Assembly (NCBI GenBank): GCA_023266715.1
Contig: JAHFPK010000031.1
Coordinates: 1 to 16,434 of the forward strand
Origin: Hyphomicrobiales bacterium
Lineage (GTDB): Bacteria > Pseudomonadota > Alphaproteobacteria > Rhizobiales > Aestuariivirgaceae
Direction: 5' to 3'
Length of the DNA stretch: 16,434 nucleotides
Of the stretch, positions 8,126-13,818 are shown piece by piece. Position 1 is the first letter of the stretch, and every line of letters begins with the position of its first letter. The position numbers and the translations under genes were made by a program. The notes under the pieces were generated by a model. That model worked only from the letters and a program-made list of their open reading frames with translations, made no database searches and was not told the origin of the DNA.

Positions 8126-9454
8126 ATGAAGCATTCCACTTCCCTTATGCCAATCAACAACCGCTCTGTGCTGACAATTGCAGTGCCGATCATGTTGTCG
8201 AATGTGACGGAACCTCTCATCGGCGTGGTCAATACCGCTGTGATCGGGCAATTGCCGGATGCCTATTATATTGGCGCCATTGCCGTCGGGGCGCTGATTT
8301 TTTCCTTTCTTTTCTGGGGTTTTGGTTTTCTGCGGCTGTCAACGGGAGGTCTTTCATCCCAGGCCGTCGGCGCCGGCGATGCGGTTGAGCTCACCGCTGT
8401 TTTGTGGCGTGCGCTCGCAATTGCAGCGGTTACCGGAGTATGTCTCATTGCGCTTAGCCCCCTGATCGAGAACATATCGTTTGGCCTTATCGGAGGTTCG
8501 CCGGAAGTGCGCGCGCAAGGCGAAATCTATTTCCGCTATCGCATTTGGTCTGCACCATTCGCACTCACAAATTTTTGCATTCTTGGCTGGTTCATCGGTC
8601 AGGGCCGTGCGTTCATTGCCTTTGTCGTGCAGATATTTCTTAATCTTGTTAACATGGGCCTGGGTGCCTTGTTTGTCCTCTCGCTTGGCATGACCGTCGA
8701 TGGTGTCGGCCTCTCCGCCTTGATTGCCGAAATTTCGGCTGCCTTGTTTGGCGGCTTGCTGATTTGGCAATCCCTGCGGAAAATTGACAGAAGAGCCACT
8801 TGGTCTCAGATTTGGCAACGCGAAAAGATCATCCGCACCCTGGGTGCCAATGGCGACATCATGATCCGCACCCTCTGTCTGGTTTTCGCCTTCGCCTGGT
8901 TCACCTCAAGGGGAGCGCGCGCCGGCGATGTGATTGTTGCCGCCAATGCAGTGCTGTTGAATTTTTTTCAAGTGGCGGCCTATCTCATTGATGGCTTTGC
9001 TTATGCTTCGGAAGCCCTTGTCGGCCAATCCATCGGTGCCAAAAATCGCCCGCGTTTCCGACAGGCCATAAGGCTTACAACTCTTTGGGCGCTTGTGGTG
9101 GGAGGTTTTTGCAGCGCTATAATCTGGTTTGCAGGGCCATGGCTCATTGATCTCATGACCATCAACCCCGAGGTGCGTGAAACTGCCCGGCATTATCTAT
9201 TTTGGGTCAGCCTTACGCCTCTGCTTGGCACTATTTGTTTTCAGTTCGACGGCATTTTTACCGGCGCCATGGCTACCCGCGAAATGCGCAACATGATGGT
9301 GCTTTCACTACTAATTTATTTGGCTTCGTGGTGGGTTCTTGAGCGCGATTTTGGCAATCACGGTCTTTGGGCAGCACTCTGTATTTTCTTTATTGCACGT
9401 GGCATTACCTATGCCATGCGAATGCCAGCACTGGCGCGCGCAGCTTTTGCCTGA
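8126..9454 (+). CDS. MATE family efflux transporter (DinF-like)
   Basis: A 442-residue inner-membrane protein with about twelve hydrophobic helices in two related halves, as in the multidrug and toxin extrusion family. The first helix region IAVPIMLSNVTEPLIGVVNT and the following AVIGQL, and later EALVGQSIGAKN in the second half, match the DinF-like branch, which exports cationic or toxic compounds using a Na+ or H+ gradient. ATG 8126 is chosen because it gives the longest product before the first helix; an in-frame ATG at 8147 would lose only seven residues, and neither has a clear Shine-Dalgarno. The gene is divergent from the helicase with a 47-bp gap and is followed after 31 bp by mscL on the same strand. 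The substrate cannot be predicted. Confidence 0.88.
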   Translation: MKHSTSLMPINNRSVLTIAVPIMLSNVTEPLIGVVNTAVIGQLPDAYYIGAIAVGALIFSFLFWGFGFLRLSTGGLSSQAVGAGDAVELTAVLWRALAIAAVTGVCLIALSPLIENISFGLIGGSPEVRAQGEIYFRYRIWSAPFALTNFCILGWFIGQGRAFIAFVVQIFLNLVNMGLGALFVLSLGMTVDGVGLSALIAEISAALFGGLLIWQSLRKIDRRATWSQIWQREKIIRTLGANGDIMIRTLCLVFAFAWFTSRGARAGDVIVAANAVLLNFFQVAAYLIDGFAYASEALVGQSIGAKNRPRFRQAIRLTTLWALVVGGFCSAIIWFAGPWLIDLMTINPEVRETARHYLFWVSLTPLLGTICFQFDGIFTGAMATREMRNMMVLSLLIYLASWWVLERDFGNHGLWAALCIFFIARGITYAMRMPALARAAFA

Positions 9455-9485
9455 ATGTCAATTGCAACTAAGTGTGAGGGTCAAG

Positions 9486-9905
9486 ATGTTAGACGAATTC
9501 AAAAACTTCGCCTTCAAGGGCAATGCCTTTGATCTGGCCGTTGGCGTAATCATTGGCGCCGCTTTTGGTAAAATTGTTGGTTCAATCGTTGATGACTTAA
9601 TCATGCCAATTCTGGGTGGCCTTGCGGGCGGCCTGGACTTCAACAACTATTTTGTGGGCCTAAACTCAGGCGTGACAGCCACGACGCTGACTGCCGCCAA
9701 GGAACAGGGTGCCGTTCTCGCCTATGGCAGTTTTATCACCATTCTGATCAACTTCCTGATCATCGCCTTCATCCTGTTTCAATTGGTCAAAATTTCGAAC
9801 CGCTTGAGGCGGGCAGAACCGGCAGCACCTCCGCCAGCGCCCACGACCAGCGAAAAGCTCCTGGGCGAAATCCGCGACGCTCTGGTTACTGCCAAAAAGA
9901 AGTAA
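9486..9905 (+). CDS. mscL: Large-conductance mechanosensitive channel MscL
   Basis: MscL is a homopentameric inner-membrane channel that opens under extreme membrane tension to release solutes during osmotic downshock. The 139-residue product starts MLDEFKNFAFKGNAFDLAVG, the amphipathic N-terminal helix and TM1 signature, continues with the glycine-rich pore-lining GVIIGAAFGKIVGSIVDD, has a periplasmic loop (FNNYFVGL), TM2 (FITILINFLIIAFILFQLVK) and a charged C-terminal helical bundle with a Pro/Ala linker and a LysLysLys end. Although the frame is open from 9339, inside the MATE gene, ATG 9486 is clearly the start: it has GAGGG at 9476-9480, five bases upstream, and yields the canonical N-terminus. 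It lies 31 bp after the MATE gene and may share its transcript; a terminator follows. Confidence 0.97.
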   Translation: MLDEFKNFAFKGNAFDLAVGVIIGAAFGKIVGSIVDDLIMPILGGLAGGLDFNNYFVGLNSGVTATTLTAAKEQGAVLAYGSFITILINFLIIAFILFQLVKISNRLRRAEPAAPPPAPTTSEKLLGEIRDALVTAKKK

Positions 9906-9927
9906 GCGTTTCGGGTATGACTGTTAT

Positions 9928-9962
9928 GGGTCCCGGGTGCTGGACATCCGGGCTCCTTTTTT
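9928..9962 (+). terminator. Rho-independent terminator after mscL
   Basis: A 12-bp stem (arms 9928-9939 and 9945-9956, one mismatch and two G-U pairs, core CCCGG/CCGGG) with the five-base loop CTGGA is followed directly by six T residues (9957-9962). It begins 22 bases after the mscL stop and ends 15 bases before the aminotransferase start, so it separates the two transcription units. Confidence 0.85.
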
Positions 9963-9977
9963 GCTCTAAGGGCGCCC

Positions 9978-11171
9978 ATGACCAATGCATCGCATCTCGC
10001 TGCTATCACATTACCTGCCCAAAATGAACCCGACAGCGGCATCGTCAAGGCCGCCATGTATGGTTTCGGCAGGCCCGGCGTTATCCCGCTTTGGGCAGGC
10101 GAAGGAAACCTTCCAACGCCCCAGGAGTTTTGCAGACCCGCGACGGAAAGCCTGATCAAGGGCGAAACCTTTTACACCTGGCAGCGTGGCATCCCGGAAT
10201 TGCGCGAAGCCCTGGCCCGCTATCACGCACGCCACTACGGTAGAGAATTCAGTTTTGAAAATTTCTTCGTCACCGGTGGTGGCATGCAGGCCATCCAAAC
10301 CGCCATTCAGATGATTGCCGCTGAAGGTGACGAAGTTATTATTCCATCTCCCGCCTGGCCCAACTACGCGGGGCCCTTGCGGTTGCAGGGCTCGCGTCCA
10401 GTTGAAATTCCGATGGAATTTCGCAATGGAAAATGGTCGCTCGATTTCGACCGTCTGTTTGCTGCAATTACGCCTCGAACCAAGGCGCTCTGCCTGAACT
10501 CTCCGTCCAATCCCTTGGGCTGGACGGCTTCGCGCGACGATTTGATTGCAATACGTGATGTCTGCCGAAAACACGGCATCTGGATTTTTGGCGATGAAGT
10601 CTATTCACGCTTTTACTACGGCGCAAAAAATGAAGGCCGTGCCCCTTCGTTTCTGGATGTCTGCGATGTCGAGGAACGTCTTCTGCTTGCCAATACTTTT
10701 TCCAAAAATTGGGCCATGACGGGCTGGCGCGTGGGTTGGCTGCAGGCCCCGAGAGAACTGGGCCCAGTCATAGAGCGAATCATCCAATACAACACTAGCG
10801 GCACGGCCGCTTTTCTGCAGCGCGGCTGCGTTGCTGCCTTGGACGAGGGTGATGGTTTTGTCGCGATGCAGGTATCCAGGGCCCTTGCCAATCGCGATCT
10901 CGTAGTGAATTTCCTTCGCGAATTCCCCCAGATCAGGTTCGAGGTGCCAACGGGGGCCTTCTACATGTTCTTCAAGATTGAGGGCATGGCGGATTCGGCC
11001 GCAACGGTTCACCGCCTGATTGATGAGGCAGGTGTCGGCTTTGCGCCCGGGTCCGCCTTTGGTTCAGATGGTGAAGGCTTCATGCGCATGTGTTATCTGC
11101 GCGATCCGGCCCAGTTGCAGGACGCCATGACCCGGTTTGGGCAGTGGCTAAAAACCCATCAGCCTGAGTAA
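9978..11171 (+). CDS. PLP-dependent class I/II aminotransferase (aspartate aminotransferase-like)
   Basis: A 397-residue cytosolic fold-type I aminotransferase. The PLP-binding lysine is Lys243 in NTFSKNWAMTGWRVGW (239-254). Asn178 in SPSNP and Asp206/Tyr209 in GDEVYS are the other cofactor contacts, the TGGGMQAI loop (99-106) binds the phosphate, and an arginine in GFMRMCYLRD near the C-terminus would hold the substrate carboxylate. The sequence lies in the broad subgroup often annotated as aspartate or aromatic aminotransferase; the amino-acid substrate cannot be fixed from motifs. It begins 15 bases after the mscL terminator, with only a modest purine-rich ribosome-binding site (AAGGG), and appears monocistronic. 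No terminator directly follows; the first is about 250 bp downstream. Confidence 0.9.
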   Translation: MTNASHLAAITLPAQNEPDSGIVKAAMYGFGRPGVIPLWAGEGNLPTPQEFCRPATESLIKGETFYTWQRGIPELREALARYHARHYGREFSFENFFVTGGGMQAIQTAIQMIAAEGDEVIIPSPAWPNYAGPLRLQGSRPVEIPMEFRNGKWSLDFDRLFAAITPRTKALCLNSPSNPLGWTASRDDLIAIRDVCRKHGIWIFGDEVYSRFYYGAKNEGRAPSFLDVCDVEERLLLANTFSKNWAMTGWRVGWLQAPRELGPVIERIIQYNTSGTAAFLQRGCVAALDEGDGFVAMQVSRALANRDLVVNFLREFPQIRFEVPTGAFYMFFKIEGMADSAATVHRLIDEAGVGFAPGSAFGSDGEGFMRMCYLRDPAQLQDAMTRFGQWLKTHQPE

Positions 11172-11312
11172 AGTGCTGCTCTTTTATTGCTGCACTGCAC
11201 ATTATTTCGGCCCTCGTAATAATAAATATTTTTACCAAATTTCTGAGTATTATAATTCTCATATAAAAATCAACTACTTATGAATTTTGTTCAGACTTAG
11301 GACAAATTGGCC
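11172..11312. other. AT-rich non-coding stretch after the aminotransferase
   Basis: This segment has no believable coding frame. Between about 11215 and 11290 it is strikingly AT-rich compared with the rest of the window. It holds an exact TATAAT on the plus strand at 11251-11256, without a good -35 box at the right distance. It could supply a promoter for the structured region that follows, or simply be spacer DNA. Confidence 0.4.
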
Positions 11313-11465
11313 CGGCGTTTGCAAAGTACATTGCAATGCACACGTCTGTTTTGGATCCTCCCATTTTCACTACAGAGTACTCGTGTCGCGGAGTGGCTTT
11401 CTTTTGAAACCACTCTCGTAAAGGGGTGGGCGGCGAAAGGTTGCTGCCGTTCACCCCTCTTTTTT
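11313..11465 (+). ncRNA. Candidate small RNA with three hairpins and an exposed CCUCCC motif
   Basis: The segment shows a TTGCAA/TTGCAA hairpin (11319-11336), an unpaired stretch containing CCTCCC (11357-11362), a hairpin GAGTGG/CCACTC (11391-11415, extended by TTT/AAA around a bulged C), and a strong terminator hairpin ending in a T tract. An unpaired anti-Shine-Dalgarno motif between stem-loops resembles trans-acting alphaproteobacterial sRNAs such as the AbcR/alpha-r15 group; that likeness is inference from layout. The 5' end is uncertain: a TATAAT at 11251 would start the RNA near 11263, and a later start near 11315-11340 is equally possible. The terminator is about 250 bp beyond the aminotransferase stop, so an independent transcript is more natural than a long 3' UTR, but the latter is not excluded. 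Confidence 0.4.
11422..11465 (+). terminator. Strong intrinsic terminator, plus strand, abutting the marC stop codon
   Basis: The stem AGGGGTG (11422-11428) pairs perfectly with CACCCCT (11452-11458). An inner stem GGCGGC (11429-11434) pairs with GCTGCC (11443-11448) across an eight-base loop, and C plus six T residues follow (11459-11465). Read on the minus strand it also forms the hairpin just after the marC stop, but with only three T residues, so it works mainly for plus-strand transcripts. Confidence 0.75.
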
Positions 11466-12088
11466 CAGCCAATCAAAGTTGTGACGCCGTCAATAATGAA
11501 TTGCACTGCAAGGGCGGCAAGAATAATGCCCAGCAATCGCGAAATCACGGCGCGTCCGGTAATGCCCATGGTTTTTGAAATGCGCTCCGCCATGAGAAAA
11601 CTGATGTAGCAGGCAAGCATCACAAGCGCCGTAATGCCAAACAGTCCTGCCAGCAAATCGACCCGCCCACCAGCCTTGCCCGCCAGCAGAATCATGGCAG
11701 TAATTGCCCCCGGTCCCGCCATGAGTGGAATGGCCAGCGGGAAGGCCGCGATATTCCGCACATGGTCCACGGTCACCGCTGTTTCAGCCGTTGCCTGCAG
11801 TCTTTGGCTTCGGCGGTCAAAAACCATTTCGGCCGCAGCCGACAGAAGCAGCAATCCACCAGCGATGCGGAAGGCTGAGAGCGAGATGCCGAGAAGCTCC
11901 AGAAGTTTTGCACCACCAAGTCCCGCCGCCCCCAGGATGCAAAATGCGATGATGGCACCGCGCAAGGCAACCTCGCGCCTGTCCTTTGGCGTCAAGTTGC
12001 TTGTCAATCCCAGGAACATGGCGCTGAGAAAAATGGGATCGGCGACAACGAGAAGTGTGGCCAGGGCCGATGTCAGAAAGTCGATCAT
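11465..12088 (-). CDS. MarC-family integral membrane protein
   Basis: A 207-residue inner-membrane protein with about six hydrophobic helices. It shows the MarC/UPF0056 features: a helix starting with LLVVADPIFLSAMFLGLT, the glycine-rich segment LRGAIIAFCILGAAGLGG, FRIAGGLLLLSAAAEMVF, and the central FPLAIPLMAGPGAITAMILL, which is the family's most conserved block. MarC proteins were once linked to multiple antibiotic resistance, but that role was not upheld and the transported substrate, if any, is unknown. The start ATG at 12088 lies directly before the first helix (MIDFLTSALATLLV). The gene stands alone, and its stop codon shares bases with the T tract of the convergent terminator. Confidence 0.9.
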   Translation of the reverse strand: MIDFLTSALATLLVVADPIFLSAMFLGLTSNLTPKDRREVALRGAIIAFCILGAAGLGGAKLLELLGISLSAFRIAGGLLLLSAAAEMVFDRRSQRLQATAETAVTVDHVRNIAAFPLAIPLMAGPGAITAMILLAGKAGGRVDLLAGLFGITALVMLACYISFLMAERISKTMGITGRAVISRLLGIILAALAVQFIIDGVTTLIG

Positions 12089-12154
12089 GCCCGCAGGCTA
12101 ACACACTTCGGCCCGATGGCAATTTAGTGATGGGCAGCATTAACTTTGGTGCTT

Positions 12155-12188
12155 GGGCCGGGCCCCTCTTGCACAAGTGTCCCGGCCC
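12155..12188. terminator. GC-rich hairpin without T tract, between marC and the cupin-like gene
   Basis: GGGCCGGG (12155-12162) pairs perfectly with CCCGGCCC (12181-12188) around an 18-base loop that itself contains CTTG/CAAG. It starts 16 bases after the stop of the minus-strand cupin-like gene, the right place for a transcript end. No run of T follows on either strand, so it may only stabilise the mRNA 3' end or act with Rho. Confidence 0.35.
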
Positions 12189-12203
12189 CTTGGAGCAAAC
12201 GGA

Positions 12204-12635
12204 TTATGCCGCCAATTCCAGATCGATGATCCGCATGATGCTGGGCTTGTCACTCTTGTTCGTGTCGGTTTCTACGTTGCCAACCGGACAGAAGTAGACG
12301 TCGCCGGGCTGCAATGTGAAGGGCGCCATTCCCTTGATTTCCACATAGAGCGGGGCGCCTTGGATTTCACAGATATCCACGGTTTTCGACCCGTTTTCGG
12401 TAAACGATGAACCAGGTTGAAAGGTGATTTCCATGAGGTTTGCTTTCGTGTAGGCCCCGGGAACCGCCGCGAGTGGCGGGACGGATTTGAATACCTTCAG
12501 CGTAACCCCGGGGGCAATTTCCTCGGCTTTCACCTCGTCGGACATCGCGAACGTCATTCCGCCGAACACCGCTGCGGCACCAAACAGCAAAACGCCGCGC
12601 CGGTCCAATTCAGATTTCGATAGAATTTTTTCCAT
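12204..12635 (-). CDS. Exported cupin-like protein lacking all histidines (twin-arginine signal)
   Basis: A 143-residue protein. Residues 12-13 are a twin arginine (DRRGVLLFGA) followed by a hydrophobic alanine/glycine stretch and a plausible cleavage after VKA at 35-37, so it is probably exported by the Tat pathway. Residues about 65-140 look like a small cupin barrel: PGDVYFCPVGN matches cupin motif 2 spacing (Gly111, Pro117, Gly119, Asn126), but the metal-binding histidine position is Glu122, and motif 1 positions are Asn81/Ser83. There is no histidine anywhere in the protein. A metal-dependent dioxygenase-type function is therefore unlikely; a binding role is conceivable. GGGAGG five bases before ATG 12635 is a strong ribosome-binding site. 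It lies 48 bp behind the NTF2-like gene, probably in one operon under the TetR operator. Confidence 0.72.
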   Translation of the reverse strand: MEKILSKSELDRRGVLLFGAAAVFGGMTFAMSDEVKAEEIAPGVTLKVFKSVPPLAAVPGAYTKANLMEITFQPGSSFTENGSKTVDICEIQGAPLYVEIKGMAPFTLQPGDVYFCPVGNVETDTNKSDKPSIMRIIDLELAA

Positions 12636-12683
12636 GTCTTCCTCCCGTTTCTAATTAAGTTGGTTGTCAGTCACTGCACGAAA

Positions 12684-13040
12684 TCAGCCGTCCCAGGCCT
12701 GCACGATGGTCTGCTTGACGATGCCGTTGGGACCAAGCTCGGCCATCGACGAGGCGATGACATGGGTTCCATCCGGATAGCTGCAGCCCTCGACGAAAGC
12801 CAAATGCTTGCCGTCAACCACGCCATTGTCGAGAGTGTGTTTCATGTCACGGCTGTAAACATCATCGAGGAAGCTGCCGATGTCTTTGGCGCCCTTGATG
12901 GTGCGCGGCTTGCTCGGCGGATTGTCCGTATCGATGATGGTCAAGATAGCATTAGCGGCGTAGAGCGCCTTCAGGCTCTTGGCGTCACGGGTTTCGACGG
13001 CTCTACGGATGCCGGCGATGGTAGGTGAGTTCTGGCCCAT
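12684..13040 (-). CDS. NTF2/SnoaL-like small protein
   Basis: A 118-residue protein with the length and pattern of the nuclear transport factor 2/SnoaL fold: an N-terminal helix pair (IAGIRRAVETRDAKSLKALY), AANAILTIIDTDNP leading into a strand, a middle helix (GAKDIGSFLDDVYS), then alternating strands with GKHLAFVEGCSYPDG and a final beta strand ending IVQAWDG. Members bind or isomerise small hydrophobic molecules or have no enzymatic role; the ligand cannot be told here. The frame is open to 13136, but ATG 13040 is preceded by a very strong GGGGAGG (13046-13052) five bases away and is the evident start. It is the first gene of the minus-strand unit divergent from tetR, followed by the cupin-like gene. 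Confidence 0.78.
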   Translation of the reverse strand: MGQNSPTIAGIRRAVETRDAKSLKALYAANAILTIIDTDNPPSKPRTIKGAKDIGSFLDDVYSRDMKHTLDNGVVDGKHLAFVEGCSYPDGTHVIASSMAELGPNGIVKQTIVQAWDG

Positions 13041-13140
13041 GGATACCTCCCCGATCCCAATTGATCTGTTGATGTGTGGCACGGCACGGATGTGGGGTTC
13101 ACGGACACCATGAGGCGGGTCTGCAAACCCGAGCACATTA

Positions 13141-13162
13141 TTACTTACCTATTGATAAGTAA
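13141..13162. promoter_or_regulatory. Inverted-repeat operator, probable TetR-regulator binding site
   Basis: TTACTTA (13141-13147) and TAAGTAA (13156-13162) form a perfect 7-bp inverted repeat in a 22-bp site whose inner bases also partly match their reverse complement. It lies in the tetR/NTF2 intergenic region and overlaps both predicted promoters. The size and form fit operators of TetR-family repressors. Confidence 0.65.
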
Positions 13163-13170
13163 CTTGTCAA
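13142..13170 (-). promoter_or_regulatory. Predicted sigma-70-type promoter for the NTF2-like/cupin-like unit
   Basis: On the minus strand a perfect TTGACA (13170-13165) is followed by a 17-bp spacer and TAAGTA (13147-13142). The operator covers the -10 box and most of the spacer, so bound repressor would block it. Transcription would start near 13135, giving a leader of about 95 bases that opens with the small hairpin CGGGT/ACCCG (13116-13131). Confidence 0.5.
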
Positions 13171-13180
13171 CTAGTAGATA
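13153..13180 (+). promoter_or_regulatory. Predicted promoter for the TetR-family regulator
   Basis: TTGATA (13153-13158), a 16-bp spacer and TAGATA (13175-13180) form a reasonable plus-strand promoter. Its -35 box lies inside the inverted-repeat operator, which implies autorepression. Confidence 0.4.
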
Positions 13181-13236
13181 GAATCGTATGGCTGATTGTT
13201 GAGAACTGCGACTCGACGAATTTCAGGAAGGACGAC

Positions 13237-13818
13237 GTGGACCAGAAATCCGACACTCTTCACACCTCACAACAGATTTTGGATATAGCCCAGCGCCTTG
13301 TGCAAATCCGCGGCTTCAACGCATTTAGCTATGCCGATATTGCCAGCGAGTTGAGTGTTTCCAAGGCGAGCCTGCATTATCATTTCGCCTCGAAGGCCAA
13401 GCTCGGTGTCAGGCTTATTGAGCGTTACGAGGATGAGTTTGAAAGATTGCTTGGCGGAATTGATCTCGGCGGCGGCAGTCCGGCATTGAAGCTGCAGCGC
13501 TACGCCTTGGCCTATACCCATGTTTTGGCCGATCACCGCATGTGCCTGTGTGGAATGCTGGCGGCTGAGTTTGAAACCTTGCCGAAAGCGATGCTGACCG
13601 CATTGGAAAGTTATTTTGCCTTGAATGAACGCTGGCTGGCAGCCGTGCTTGAAGAGGGCCGCAGCGGCGGCACCTTGCATTTCAAGGGGTCGGCTTCCGA
13701 AGCCGCCCAATATATCATCGGCTCTCTGGAAGGCTCGATGATGATGGCAAGGTCCCACGGCGGCATGGCGCGCTTTGATGCGGCAACCAGACGCCTCCTT
13801 GCCGATTTCGGAATTTAG
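13237..13818 (+). CDS. TetR/AcrR family transcriptional regulator
   Basis: A 193-residue one-domain repressor type. The N-terminal helix-turn-helix (about residues 12-56: ILDIAQRLVQIRGFNAFSYA, then DIASELSVSKASLHYHFASK) is a textbook TetR DNA-binding segment; the remainder is the helical ligand-binding and dimerisation domain. The start is GTG 13237, preceded by AGGAAGGAC; there is no better ATG. The ligand domain has a close cysteine pair, Cys103 and Cys105, in the MCLCGMLAAE segment, a pattern seen in a subset of TetR regulators and possibly thiol-reactive. It is divergent from the NTF2-like/cupin-like unit with a shared operator between, so those two genes are its most likely targets. The stop overlaps the convergent GrdB-like gene by 4 bp. 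The inducer is unknown. Confidence 0.93.
   Translation: MDQKSDTLHTSQQILDIAQRLVQIRGFNAFSYADIASELSVSKASLHYHFASKAKLGVRLIERYEDEFERLLGGIDLGGGSPALKLQRYALAYTHVLADHRMCLCGMLAAEFETLPKAMLTALESYFALNERWLAAVLEEGRSGGTLHFKGSASEAAQYIIGSLEGSMMMARSHGGMARFDAATRRLLADFGI

Noticed and set aside
9339..9485. Upstream in-frame extension of mscL (49 extra codons)
   Set aside because: It lies inside the MATE gene; ATG 9486 has a good ribosome-binding site and gives the canonical MscL N-terminus.
11375..11382. GAGTACTC perfect 8-bp palindrome as an operator
   Set aside because: Too short to stand alone and embedded in the structured candidate RNA; no regulator link.
11278..11472. Minus-strand 64-codon frame through the intergenic region next to marC
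   Set aside because: It runs across the terminator and hairpins, has low-complexity content and no clear ribosome-binding site; the RNA structure explains the region better.
13041..13136. Upstream extension of the NTF2-like protein to 13136
   Set aside because: The GGGGAGG at 13046-13052 fixes the start at 13040, and the extension lies in the predicted mRNA leader.
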